This document shows, in pieces, positions 44,901-56,240 of a stretch of DNA of 64,000 nt. Made by a program: the position numbers and the translations under genes. Numbering within the stretch: position 1 is the first letter of the stretch; each line of letters opens with the position of its first letter. Location of the stretch: contig MJGA01000018.1 in assembly GCA_001910725.1 (NCBI GenBank), positions 248,001 to 312,000 of the forward strand, written 5' to 3'. The stretch is from Phanerodontia chrysosporium. Its lineage: Eukaryota > Basidiomycota > Agaricomycetes > Polyporales > Phanerochaetaceae. The notes beneath the pieces were generated by a model, which was not told where the DNA came from, did not search any database, and worked only from the letters and a program-made list of their open reading frames with translations.

Positions 44901-47377
44901 GCGCGGATAGATCTGGGGGAGGGAATGGCGAGGATCGTCCTGAAGATGACAAGCCAGAGTCTTGGTCGAGCAGTAACGACTTGACCGACATCCGCCCATT
45001 CGACTCGGACAGCGGCTTGACGTGTTGCCTGACAGGACTCTTCCCTGTGTATCCAGGTCTGTCCTTGCCTGGCAACTGGACGGCCCCTCCATTCCCTGCC
45101 GGAGTATCGTGAGAGGGGACAGGGACGTCGAAGGCAGGGCTGTGCAGGCGCGTCGCGTTTGCTTCTGAGGGTATCGAGTGGAAGCCTTCGTCCCCGTCGT
45201 CTCCGTCGTGGAAGGTTGGTGAGGGGGACAAGGGTGGATCTGTGCCATTCTCAGCAACCCCGACGCTTTCGCAAAGGGACTGTGAGCGTGACACGAGGAA
45301 GCCCGTGTCTAGATCATCGCTGTTTTCGCTGTCCGAGTCGGGATCCTCCTCTTGCGCGTCGCTCGCGCTCGTGTCGTGTTCCGAGTCTGGCTCCTCATCG
45401 GGCACAGGAGACGCAGAGACCCATCGCGAGAGCGTTCCAGCAAGACTGCTCGACCGGCTTCGAGACCGCGACAAATCACCTTTCGTCAGATCCACCTGCT
45501 GTGCCTCGAGGAGTTGCCCTGATTGATCCAAGAGGGCATCCAGGTGCTCATGACCTCTACGTCGCTCTTCCGCTTCCCTCTTCATTCGTTCTTGCTCTCT
45601 TATGTGCTGTTCACAAGAGTTAGGTTGATGTCGTGGTAGCGAAAAACGAGTCGACGCACAAAGACTGCCTTCTTCCACTCCGCCGTGACCATCCGTATCG
45701 TGGCCTTGGCCAGAGCCTTCAGCCGCCTCTCCTCCTGCGCTTTGGCCTTGTCATCGCGGACCGCCCGCATGTTCCAGTACACCTTCACCTGGCTCGCCAC
45801 TTGCGCCGCTACGACGGGCCCATACGGAGGCGGAGCCTCTGCGCGAGCCTGGACGGCCTCAATGACAGCGTCCCAAGCATCTGGCTGGCGGTGCGTCTCC
45901 GGCCAGCGTTCCGTGGACCCGTCATCGTCTGGCGGCGGGTACAGCATGCGACCCTGCTTTCGCAGCGCGTCGATCGTCCGCCACACTGCGAGGTCCTTGT
46001 GGTACAGCGCGCGCAGACCGCGCTCGTCGAGATCCTTGCCTTCTGGCGCAGAATACGACTGCAGGAACTCGGTAACGGAGCCATGTTTTGGGACGGGCAG
46101 GCGTTGCAGCGGGTTCGTGATCGTGGGACCCGGCGGCCGCACGATAAGCTTGATGCGCTTTACCGGAGACGTCTGTTCTGGAGGAAGATCTGCGATACTT
46201 TCGGCCAGTGACTTGTCGCTCCGCAAAGACGCCCGGGAGGTACGCGGCGTACGCGGCGGTGGTGCGGGTGGGCCGTGCGATTCTGTGTCAGTGAGGTCTG
46301 AAGAACGTTGCAACTTCCGCCTTTTGCAGGGAAGCGGAGGTCCAGGTGGCGGATCCATGGCAGAACGTCGACGAGGATGTGCAGTCGTGTTCTGCACGAC
46401 CGTACTAGACGATATTGATGCTGAGTCCTGGTCTGGTGGTGGCGGCGCCGAAGCTTTTGCTTTGCCCTTGCGACCGTAGGCGGGGGCGGCGCTGATCGAC
46501 GCAGCCGCAGGCGCGTCGGCGACCTGCCCTCTACCTCTGCCCTTGTATTTGACTTGCTCGAGCAGCTTCCACACGATCTTCTCTTCCGCAGGCTTGGCCG
46601 CAGGGGCTGGCGGAGCAGACGCACTTGTGGACTGCAGCGCTTGCATACTCTCGTTGCGTGCACGGCGTGTCTTCCGCGAGGGACCGACATCATTCTTCGC
46701 CAGGAGGTCATATTTCAGTTTGAACTGCAAGGACACGTTATGCGAGCGTTCTCTAGAGCAGCAGGCCATAGACGTACCTGGAGAAAGACGTCTGAATCGT
46801 CGGTTTTCGCCTCCTATATTCGCGCATACGCGTCAGATTGAGGTCATAAGAATATTCAGGCGAGAAGGATTGCAATTCAAAATCGTTAAGCAAGATACAA
46901 ACGCGCTCTCCGTTACTGCGACATGTACTCGCGGCTTAGCTCACCGCGGCAACGCTATGAGCCCAACTACATGACCAGGCGGGTTTCCGCGCCACCCTCG
47001 CATACGGCAGACCTTTGGGTGGAACGGAAAGGCAAAGCATCGAACCATAGGAGGTTGTAGTAGTTAACATACCTTCGGGTCATACGAAGTCAATAGACCG
47101 AAACGCTGCAAGTGAAAGCTCTCTCGCAGCTGTAAGGCAAACCATGAGCTCACGTCATTGTGAACCGGCTGGCTGTGCTCACCAAATCGTCATGTTTCTC
47201 AAAGACGCGTGCGGCCTCGCGCTGCTTCTGCTCTATCAACTGGTTCCGCTCCTCCTGCAGCATTTCGTCGGTCCATTCGGCAGGGGCGACGCGGTGTCTC
47301 GTTTGCGGACCACTGGTAGCGTCATCCGGCTCGCCATTGCGGCTTCTCGAAGCATGTCTGCGTGTTGCAGAGGCCAT
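41985..47377 (-). CDS. SWR1: SWR1 chromatin-remodelling ATPase
   Basis: Catalytic subunit of the complex that exchanges H2A for H2A.Z. It starts [20 protein letters not shown], then [20 protein letters not shown] and [17 protein letters not shown], a conserved SWR1 N-terminal block. An HSA domain follows ([20 protein letters not shown] to [14 protein letters not shown]). A long acidic Ser/Pro region leads to the Snf2 ATPase: [48 protein letters not shown] and [20 protein letters not shown] large insert separates it from the second lobe, [40 protein letters not shown] and [19 protein letters not shown]. The protein ends [11 protein letters not shown]. Introns occur inside MGLGK (44501 region), GIN and near 46790; all join in frame. 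The long inter-lobe insert separates SWR1/INO80 from other Snf2 families, and the HSA with this N-terminus selects SWR1. Confidence 0.94.
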
Positions 47378-47392
47378 ACTGCTGTGCCTAGT

Positions 47393-47838
47393 TCATGGGT
47401 ATGTCCGTGAGAGGAGGCTGCCGACCGCTTCGAGTGATCTCCTCTGATCCTGCACAGTTCGGCGAGGTTTTTGGACGAGTAGACGGGTCGTAGCACAGAA
47501 ATGTGAATTGCTGATAGAACGGAGGCGTAGACTGTCTCCGTCGTCAGCGTCGAGGACAAGTTGTCGCAGCCTGTACATTTCGAGACACACGGAGGAAGAG
47601 TGTTTGGCTCGTGCAAACAACTCGTCCGCCCGCCGTAGACGCCCAGGCGAACCTCGCCCTTCGTGAATTCGTCCTCGCTTGCGTTCGACATACGGCCTCC
47701 ATAAAACGACCTCATACTTGTATCTTTGCAACTCTGGGAATATTCGCTCAAATGCTGGCGTGCTCGTGCAATCCTCCAAGACTCACAGCGGGCGATGGTT
47801 CCGGACTAACCAATCGCTGGCCATGATGTCACTGCTGT
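47393..47838 (-). CDS. Possible small gene, uncertain
   Basis: An open minus frame reads FERIFPELQRYKYEVVLWRP then LFARAKHSSSVCLEMYRLRQ and stops 16 bases before the SWR1 ATG. A possible first exon begins MASDWLVRNHRPL at 47838 with a GTGAGT donor. The two do not join in frame with an intron of normal length, and a second frame is also open for 170 codons. It may be a small gene, an upstream exon, or chance. Confidence 0.25.
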
Positions 47839-47922
47839 CGACCACGCTGTCCTTGCAAGCTATAGCTGCTACTGGTCATATCCACACATCTGCTACACCA
47901 CCTCTTAGCCAACAACCGCAAC

Positions 47923-48317
47923 ATGCCTCTGAAATCCATACACTTCTCCGTTCATGGTGTAGTGCAGGGTGTGGGGTTTAGATATTTCGTGAAGGGGGTC
48001 GCCAGAGCTGAGGGACTAGTCGGATGGGTGAAGAACGATCCGGTAAGTCAAGCACGTAAGTAGCCCCCTTCTGTTGCTCAAACGCGCACTTGTGTAGGCA
48101 GGACATGTGATAGGCGTAGCCCAAGGAGAAGAGGCCGCCATAGAGAAGCTGTGAGGGTCGTCGATCGACCGTTATTGCTGACCTGGCTCATCTGTCTGAC
48201 TGCAGGAAGAAGCAGCTGGCTGCTGGGCCTCTACATGCGATAGTGACAAAGGTCGAGATAACAGGAGAAGAGACCATAGGCCGACTGCAATTCTCTTCCT
48301 TCGACATAGCCCATTGA
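47923..48317 (+). CDS. Acylphosphatase
   Basis: A small enzyme that hydrolyses carboxyl-phosphate bonds. Exons 47923-48042, 48098-48150 and 48206-48317 give 94 residues, a standard length. The catalytic loop and Arg are in VHGVVQGVGFRYFVKGVA; the catalytic Asn is in LVGWVKNDPAGHVIGVAQGE, which forms across the first intron when the TAG at 48097 is used as acceptor. It ends EETIGRLQFSSFDIAH. The alternative CAG acceptor six bases on would shift the frame and meet a stop. Confidence 0.93.
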
Positions 48318-48807
48318 TTGTAAGTCCGTACATACGTTGGCTGTGCTCCCATCCTCTTACACCATGAGTCAGAGAGGAATACGTATGCTCAATATACCTG
48401 CACTGCTCCTGCCTAGTTTCTACATTGAGACGAGCTCCCTGTGTGCATATGGGGTTACTGTGCGACGTTCGCTCTGCTGACATCCCGAAGACCGTCTCCC
48501 GATGGCGGCGTGCAATGAGACTGGAGATAAGCTATGAGCGGACGCTGGTATATGCCTAAGCCAGTAACCGCTATATACGATGCCCGAAGATCGCAGAACG
48601 AGCTGCGGTGCGTGTCCGCTACGCCTCAGGCAAGCTAACTCCTCCATAGCATCCCGCCGCAGTGCCTGCACCGAACGTCGCACGGCCTTCCGTGGGGACG
48701 TCCACTCCCGCTGCTCCATCGCTCTTTGTCAATGACTTCGCCCTCGGCGCGATGCGTTCGTATAAAGGAGCATTAGCACAACTTGCACTTCTCTTCACTC
48801 ACCAAGT
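48318..48807. other. Upstream region of secreted peptide gene 1
   Basis: About 490 bases with no gene seen. The last 50 bases hold a TATA box and a pyrimidine-rich leader for the peptide gene at 48808. Confidence 0.5.
48761..48767 (+). promoter_or_regulatory. TATA box of peptide gene 1
   Basis: TATAAAG lies 47 bases before the ATG at 48808, followed by a C/T/A-rich leader. Few other genes in this window show such a clear element. Confidence 0.65.
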
Positions 48808-48999
48808 ATGCGCTTCATCACTGTCACCTGCCTCTTTGCCTTGGTTTCAACTTGCGGCATCACCGCGGTCATGGCCGTTCCCGAGCCTGTCTCCCAAGCG
48901 TATGCCGTTATGAACTTCGCGAGTTCCACCTTTACTGATCACTCGCACAGAATGACTCCCGAGCCCGACTGTATTTTCGGTGCTTGCCCGCCCGATTAA
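48808..48999 (+). CDS. Very small secreted peptide 1
   Basis: Exons 48808-48899 and 48951-48999 encode 46 residues. The first 23 (MRFITVTCLFALVSTCGITA then VMA) form a clean signal peptide. The mature part is only about 23 residues and ends PEPDCIFGACPPD, with two Cys four residues apart that could close a ring. The 51-base intron has GTATGC and CAG ends in phase 2; as it is a multiple of three and lacks a stop, retention would add 17 residues. The neighbour at 49686 has the same MRF start, ...VMA end of the signal and a phase 2 intron just after it. No family recognised; not a hydrophobin (too few Cys). It could be a signalling or defence peptide, but that is a guess. Confidence 0.7.
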   Translation: MRFITVTCLFALVSTCGITAVMAVPEPVSQAYAVMNFASSTFTDHSHRMTPEPDCIFGACPPD

Positions 49000-49685
49000 C
49001 ACACCTGGCTTTTGATACCGTAGTGCGCTTCAATCATTCCCTCAGCTGCTCAATACTTATGCCGATGATTTATAAGGCGCGCCCGGCGTATTTTGCTACT
49101 CTTGTTCAATGGAATGCAACGGTGTTAGTTCTTCCCAAGTCCGATACCTATGCCCGGGCCTGTCAATGTCTCTTTCTCCCCTAAGATGCTGCCCACCCCC
49201 CGCAAGAAGTTGAGGAGCTTGAAGGAGTGCGGATGAGCGCTCTCTGCGAGCATGGCCATCCATGAAACCCTTTGCACGGTGAAGCAACATAGCGCGAGGC
49301 CTCCCTATCGAGGCTGACCCTGTGGTGGGCTTTAATCAACCTCGAAGCTGTAGTCCGAGTCGGAATGATGTATCTCCCCCGCTCACGGCCGCTGTGCTCG
49401 TTGTGAGAGATACAGTAGAGGCCTGGTACGTCGACATCATCTGACCGCGCTTGGAGTGCATGCATATGGCTGACGCGGCCGGCACAGCAGCGAACAGTGT
49501 TCTGAGCTGATACCCCTCCATTCTGGCGGCGGTTCCGATCAATGCCGCCTCTCGTCGGTGGTCCGAATACACGGTCGCCGTCGTTGCCTCGGGTACAGCG
49601 GGCTACTGGCGTCGATGCTCAGTATATAAGTCGGTGTTTTCTTTCTTGTACTGCAGCTCGAATTGCCCTGCACACACAGTACACA
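49000..49685. other. Spacer between the two peptide genes
   Basis: About 690 bases with no convincing ORF. The right end carries the TATA box and leader of peptide gene 2. Confidence 0.5.
49623..49630 (+). promoter_or_regulatory. TATA box of peptide gene 2
   Basis: TATATAAG lies 63 bases before the ATG at 49686 and is followed by a pyrimidine-rich stretch (TTTTCTTTCTTGT), a common feature of strongly expressed fungal genes. Confidence 0.65.
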
Positions 49686-49884
49686 ATGCGCTTCTTCACC
49701 ATCGTCGCTTCTGTCCTCGCTCTTGCAGCCGCCACCGTCATGGCTGCTCCCGTGGCGTACGTCGTTGGTTGAAAGCCCGCTATCCTCTGTTGATCCTCTT
49801 CTCTACAGGGATCCTATCAACTGCGTCCCAATCACCCACTGCGTGCTCCCTGAGGGCTCCCCGACGCTTGAGTGTGAATGGTGA
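49686..49884 (+). CDS. Very small secreted peptide 2
   Basis: Exons 49686-49756 and 49809-49884 encode 48 residues. The signal peptide is MRFFTIVASVLALAAATVMA, leaving about 28 residues that begin APVADPINCVPITHCVLPEG and carry three Cys. The 52-base intron (GTACGT to CAG) is phase 2 and falls four residues after the signal peptide, as in peptide gene 1. The acceptor is chosen because it gives an in-frame second exon ending LECEW. A tandem paralogue of the gene at 48808 by signal sequence, intron phase and size, though the mature parts have diverged. Confidence 0.72.
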
Positions 49885-50949
49885 GACGCAGCTCATCTCT
49901 GACATCACGATATCTGACGGATATCCGGATCCCTTGGCTAGAAGCGCTATCCAACAAGTTGGAAGTAGCATTCTCTGATGCATGTCGGCTTTTCCAGAGA
50001 GCGTCGGTCTGGAGAGAGTGTACGTGGTAGCTCGACCAGACAATATTGTACTACAACCTGGCAACTCGGATACTAAGGCTCGGACTTTCCTCGTGCTCTC
50101 CGTGATCCGATCGAATTGATGCGCCTGCATTCCCGCCTAGGCGGTAAGCGCCCATGAGGCATTTGCACTTCAGTGACAATTACTTTGTACCCGAATCCCC
50201 TCAGAGTATCTCAGCTTGCCCAATTCTCCATTGCTCTGCGCTCTCTTGTATGGTCGCGACCAAGGTGCTGCACAATCACGCGAATAGCCAGCCTAGGACC
50301 CGTTTGCGAGTAAACACTTTGGGATCCTCTGTTGCTGCGCGACGTGTTGCCAAAGTATCGTCCCATCATCGGAGAGACTTGTCGTAGCAAGTCTTCGAGC
50401 GGGCGGACGTAACCGTCATGGATTCCAAACCGCCGTGTCACACGGCACCAGCTGGTAATGGAATGGACAGAGATAACACACAGAAGATTGTCATCCGTGA
50501 CAGCGTCGCCCTGGCAAAGCAACATCTGCCTGCGCACGCAGTGGGAGTCCGTTCCACTCAGGCCCATGATCCCCGCTCGATGAAATAGCATTTTGTTCCC
50601 AGGTACGTGCAGCATGTCTGCATCACAGGGAACAAATGACTGACGACGCCTTCCTCGTTGGTGCAGGTTAAACCGTTGCACCGGCAAGGGACATGTCACA
50701 GCAATGTCTTCGGACGCGCAGAGGCATTGCAAGGTGGACAGGCACAGCGCAGATCCGAAAGTGCGGCTCCTAGCCGCCGGGAGGCAAGGTGGCGGTGTGT
50801 CCTATATCACCATCAGGCTTCACAGTACTTAAGGAACTCAACTCAATATCCTACTTCGTTCCCTCTTCCCCCAATCTCGTCCGCGCGTACGCAACTTCCC
50901 AGCTAGCCAGCTGCCTCGCATTCTCGACTAGACCGAACATCCAGCGTAT
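49885..50949. other. Intergenic, peptide gene 2 to large unknown gene
   Basis: About 1.06 kb. A minus ORF at 50211-50732 has no domain signal. No third peptide gene found. The right part is the promoter of the next gene. Confidence 0.45.
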
Positions 50950-53654
50950 ATGTCTTCTGTTGGCGATGCCGCGGACACCGACACTCTGGCGGGAACTTGT
51001 AGTCTCAACTTTGAAGACGAAGAATTCAACCCTTATGAAGAGTCCATCGGAGACGATGAGACCATTGTCGGCTCTGAGACGAAAACCGTCAAGTCGAAGG
51101 AGGAGTCGGATGCAAATTCACTCATGCTAGTCAAGGCGGAGGCGATCTCTCGCTACCAAACATTCAGCGGGCCGTCCAGCACTCCACGACCAACGTTCCT
51201 CCGCGTTATAGGCGGCTTTGCTACACTTCCGTCACGGGCAATCTCCTCGGTCGGCTCGTTCGCGCAGCGCATGCTTGCGCTGTGCAACCCCGAGACGCAG
51301 GTCCGCGGTGCGGTCTTGGCGAACGCCGCAGTGATCCAGCGGCGAGTGACGCAGACGGGCAAGCTTGCTAGGTAGGCCTCTCCGATGGCTCCGCTTGCCA
51401 ACCTGTGCTGACCAGCGACCGCCTTAGCACGTCGCGGAACTTGCTCGCCGACATCGGACCAAAGCAGCGGGCGGCACGAGACAAGATCCGCAGCATACGT
51501 ACCGCTTTGCAGAACGCAAAATCCCGCAGCACCTCTGCTCCCCTCGGCATATACATAGATCTGCTTCTATTGTTGTGGTCAGCTCCCTCGCCAACTTCAT
51601 GATATGTGTTCTAACGTTTGGATCTACTCTGCGCGATTACCACCAACAGCACCATCCTGCGTGCGCCGGCTTATACCTATAGCGAATCGTTCGTGTGGCG
51701 CGTATGGGATACGCTGACCGAAGAGCTGGTTGGACGCGATGTGCACCTCGTCGCAGAAGCAATGTCATGCGAGCATTGCATGGACGAGGATATCGGCACG
51801 CTCTTGCGGCATCTGGCTCTAGCTCGCCTTACCGGATGGTGAGTCTGTCTCATGGAGAGGCTGCTCAATGTCTGATGTCCGCGATTAGGAAGAAGCAACG
51901 TCCTCACAACTCCTCGGATATAGCGTCGATCTTCGGCGTGCTTCGCTCAGCCTCGTTTTCGTCTGAAACCTACGACCAATATGTCTCCCTGAATGAAGGA
52001 TTTTTCACCATCCTACTAACGCTCCTCAATCGAAGACCAACGGCGGTCCGTGAAGCGTTTGCCGACTATGCTCAACTTGTCTGGTTCAAGTACGCGGTAC
52101 CTGATCCTGGTGCAGGTCCCTCACAACTGGCCTCAATTCAGTTTTCCTACGTCTTGGACGGCGTCGCCCACGCTCTGAGCCATTGGGAGAAGCTTCGTCT
52201 TGACCCTTGCTTATCTCGCGAAGCAAGAAGCTATATCTGCTTTCTTGCATCTAGTTCTATGTGTCCCGAAAAGCGATCCTTGTGCGAACATTTGGTGCCC
52301 GCGGCGACCCACATCCGGAGGACACTCGCATGCATCGCAAGCGCGTCGAAGTCCTTGCCCTCGTTCCCTCCAAGAAACAACCACGAGCCGTACCACGACT
52401 GCTTCAACACGGATGCTATCTTCGAGCTGATGCGCGAGCACCCAAGTTTCGCCCTCGGCCACCTCACCCATCCCGCTCTACCACCATTGCTCATGACGGC
52501 TGAGCTGGTCACACAGTCTCCGCGCGCCTGCATCCCACTCCTCGACAACTCGGACGGCAACCCGCCGCACGGCATCATGGGGTCCCTGCGCCTGCTGTGG
52601 ATGCGGTCGTTCCTCCTGCCCTGGGACTATATGGGCGGCACCTGGGCAGGCACTGGCGCGGGGCCAGGGCGGTGGGTGCACAAAGACAAGCGGTCCTACC
52701 AGATGCGCCTCGCGACATGTTTCTTCCTCGCAAGCCTCTCGAAGGCCGCAGACCGCGCACAAAAGCAGGGTGACGACGAGCCGATGCGGCTGCTCGCGGA
52801 GAGCGTAACCGCGCGCACGAAAGTCGAGGCCTGGTTCTGGGAGGCTGCCGGAATCACACTCTACTTCTCCATCCACTTTTCGGAGCTATATCTGAAAAAC
52901 GTGCGCTCAGAGATCCCACCGACCAGGGAGAAGCAGATCGAGACGGAAATATACGGGCTATATGCGCACACACTCGAGCAAATCAGGCCGTTGATCGCAT
53001 ATCTCATTCATGAGCTGGACAGAAAGCCCGTAGCCCCAGGTCCCGGTGTAGATGACATGACTCCGGAGAGCCTGGTATGGCTCCTTGAGGATGTGTACGT
53101 GCGGTCACTTCAGATCTTGTGTTCGCCTTCGCTAACAGCGTCGCTCTCGCAGACCACCTTCGCTCGGATGCAAGGCCCTCTCCTCAGTCTTGACTCGGTC
53201 GTTTGCGTCGCGCGACTGGTCTGTCGCACTCACGATCCTGAGCACCTGCGACTCGTCGAACCAAGACTACTTCCGGGCCGCGATCAGCAGGTTCATGCAC
53301 GTTCTGCACACGCGCCGCCTCCCCGCACCGCGGCCGCGGTCATACGCGCCTGTGTCGCCGACGGCGCCAGACGAGCCGCCACGGGAGGCTCCCCCGCTCT
53401 TCATGCCGCATCCCGCCGACCGCTTCCTGATGTTGCTCGCTTCTGCCTACCGCCGCAACAGGCACATCGGCATCGCGCTGAGGCGGGACGAGAAAACGAG
53501 GAAATACACCATGCAACTACTCCGGGACGTCGAGGGTGGATACTTCGACTTTGTAGCCGACGTGGATGGCCGAAGTCCGTCGCCGCTGGATACAGAGCAG
53601 AGAGAGTGGCGGGCTCGGACATGCAGAGCGCTGTGGGATATCCTCGACGAATGA
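50950..53654 (+). CDS. Large protein of unknown function
   Basis: About 800 residues in several exons. It starts MSSVGDAADTDTLAGTCSLN with an acidic head. A middle part includes LLADIGPKQRAARDKIRSIR, VWRVWDTLTEELVGRDVHLV and LNEGFFTILLTLLNRRPTAV, alpha-helical and possibly repeat-like. Then come HDCFNTDAIFELMREHPSFA, LRLLWMRSFLLPWDYMGG, and TLEQIRPLIAYLIHELDRKP. The last exon reads RSFASRDWSVALTILSTCDS to ARTCRALWDILDE. The first exon ends at 51371 (GTAGGC donor). The last intron starts with GTACGT near 53097 and joins EDV to PPSLGC in frame. No membrane helix, no catalytic motif known to me. Similar lineage-restricted helical proteins occur in Agaricomycetes. Confidence 0.75.
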
Positions 53655-53738
53655 GGTCGCCTCGGACAGGGATAAGCGGTATCATCATAAGTTATTCTCC
53701 ATGGACGATAGATCTCGGACATTGCACATCTGTATAAT

Positions 53739-55497
53739 TTAGCTCGCATCTGATACTGCATCTTGCATGTCGTAACGTTGACTGTGTATGAGTTCGATAT
53801 TTCCTGAGACACGAATCACAACAATTATTGGACGCAAGCGGATCGTGCACGATCAACTCACCGTTAGCATTTCCGTCGAAGTATTCAGACCACTCCTCGT
53901 CTTCTTCAACATATCCTAGAGACTCCCCGATGTTTCCCATCCTACGGGAATTAAAATTAGGGCGGTTGAAAACGACCGACCTCAGCGACGGGTCTGTAGT
54001 GCTGGAGAGACGTTCAGCCTCGTTCAGCTGGCGCAGATTTATGAGGAAACGTTGCAGCAGGATCTGCGGCTGTACACGGTGTTAGCATAATGCACTGTAT
54101 CTGAGACAGCAGCGAAATACATACCACAGTAACTACGAATGCGTCTATAGGAGAGAGACCAAGTAACTGCCGCACGATCAGAGTCACCATGTTGTCCAAA
54201 CCAAGATGACACAAAGGCGTACGGCAGGTACGTCCGAAATTAGCAGCCTTAAGAGGTTGATGATGAAGATTACGCTGATAGTTGTGATGAGCCTGGCATG
54301 CCCCGGGTGATGCTGCGAGTACCCTGACTCACACGAAATATACACTTCCTGTCCGAGAGCTTGTCAAGACAAAGCCTTTGAAATGATACGATAGGGCACA
54401 CGCACCATCACGCGCTAGGCAGGTGCTCACCGAAAGCTTAATGCCAAACTGTCTAGCATCCCGCAGCTGTCGGTATGTCCTCATCCACGTGAACACCAGG
54501 ACAAGAAAGTCAGCAACGATGGGCGGGACCCGAGACACGTAGAGCACTGGCAGGCATTAGCTCTCTGGGCTTCAAAGGGCACCCAGATGATTGCAAAACC
54601 CACTACTATGATAGACGTCAGTGCCACGGGCTAGGTAAGGTCAGAAGCTGGACGTACATCATGTTAAGATGCTCGGAGACGTTGAAAACCTGTGTGTATT
54701 GTTGTTGTCCGGTCAAGGGATCTACCTCGACACCCCAGCTTGAAACGGTTTGGGCGTACTAACGCGGGAAGATTTAGCATGGTTGACTAGGGTATCTAGA
54801 TAGGCCATACCATGTTTGCGGCAAAGGGAGCAGCGCTCAGAATAAATATGACAAGAAACAAGGCTCTGTTGAAGTTCCATAGTGCAGACGTGCGCAGTGC
54901 CGTTAGAACTAATACGATGGTGTAGGTGAGTGATTCTGCGGTCCACGGGAACGGGGATGACGTGCGAGAACCACATACGGGCAACCAGCAACATGGACGA
55001 GAGGATGAAGACTTGATTCTGAATCAAGACACCCATGGAGCTGAGCTATAACATCAGTAGCCATGATGGGAAGATTAAGGAGAAAACATACTTCTGCAGT
55101 TCCAGTGATCAGCTACACGAGGCAGTTGCCAACATATTGAGAAACTTACTGCTTTAATGTAAGGGACGAATGCGAATACGAGGCGAATAACGTTCGGGGT
55201 CGTCAACAACAGACGGTTTGCCAGAAACATCAGCGACGTTGCCGTCCACTTCCTCTGCCAGAAAATGGACACATCGTGTTCGATAGTAAGGAGATATTCA
55301 TACACGGCAAGTGCTGATACGTGATCAGGCAGCCCTGAGGCGATCACCTTGAGCGACAAACTCACCTGAGGCAGAGACACTGGCGAACCCCTCGATTTCT
55401 CTGTGGCGACAGACTCCAGCTCAGCGCGATCTACGAGAACAGATAGACTCACTCAAACCACGCTTCTCCAATAATGCCGTCGGACATGTTGGAGACA
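53739..55497 (-). CDS. DUF6533-type membrane protein, array copy 1
   Basis: Starts MSDGIIGEAWF. The DUF6533 block reads ALAVYEYLLTIEHDVSIFWQ then RKWTATSLMFLANRLLL. Helices follow, including SALWNFNRALFLVIFILSAA, the block PPIVADFLVLVFTWMRTYRQ with STCLARDGSVYFV, and RQLLGLSPIDAFVV. The C-terminal motif is ILLQRFLINLRQLNEAERLS then RRMGNIGESLGYVEEDEEW. The final exon (stop 53739) gives NIELIHSQRYDMQDAVSDAS. Many introns of about 50 bases, not all placed. About seven helices. DUF6533 proteins form large families in Agaricomycetes with no known function. It is the most downstream of three head-to-tail copies. Confidence 0.78.
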
Positions 55498-56240
55498 CCC
55501 CAAACCGCTGTTTCCTTGGTACCACAAGAGGTGTGAATTGAACAGAGACCTCAATCTTTGGAGCGAGGTTGTAATAAGAACGCAGGGATGCGATAATCGT
55601 TGAAGCAATCGTAGCGCCAACAAACCGAGATACTACCTATCACCGCGCATCAGAAGACAAACTTCACTCAATAAATAGCCACTGATTCGCAGGGACAATA
55701 GTCGTTGTGAGTGTGTTCGGTGTTCCAAGTGACAGAATAGCGATGAGATGAGCGACTTGATACCAAGACAGATGTCGACGTCCAGCCTCCGAGTCCGCAC
55801 TCTGCCTATGCGGGCTGTGAACGAGTCGGCAGGGGGATAACAAACAGATCTGCCTTCAAGCTTCAGCGTCAGGATCCACCGTCGGCCATGACGCCCCGGC
55901 GCATCAGAAGCTGAAGTACAATAGAGATATACGGCTGCAGAACGCGCGCATCACTTGGACAGTGCCTCAAGCGCAGATCTTCCAGTGTTCCACGCGGATG
56001 TGCGGAGGCGCTATCTGGACAGAAGCTCAAGAACAAAGCGACATCTCGCGCGATCGTTGCAGGACGCCGAACGCGTATACTTCGAGGTTCAATGACTGCG
56101 AACCGTTGTAGATGGGTGTAGGTTATCGTCGCTCGAGACCGTGCAAGGTGATGGTGGACCTGGACATGCTGAGAGGGCTGGGATGTCTCGACAACTCACG
56201 AGTGAGCTCATGTTAAGCATGTACCGACTAGCGAGCATCC
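55498..56240. other. Spacer between array copies 1 and 2
   Basis: About 740 bases. The minus strand has two open stretches, WYQVAHLIAILSLGTPNTLT (near 55770-55700) and SRFVGATIASTIIASLRSYY (near 55625-55560), separated by a possible short intron. They do not match the array proteins and could be remnants of another gene. Confidence 0.35.

Noticed and set aside
47236..47751. 171-codon minus ORF upstream of and overlapping the SWR1 start
   Set aside because: Overlaps the conserved SWR1 N-terminal exon in another frame and shows no family signal.
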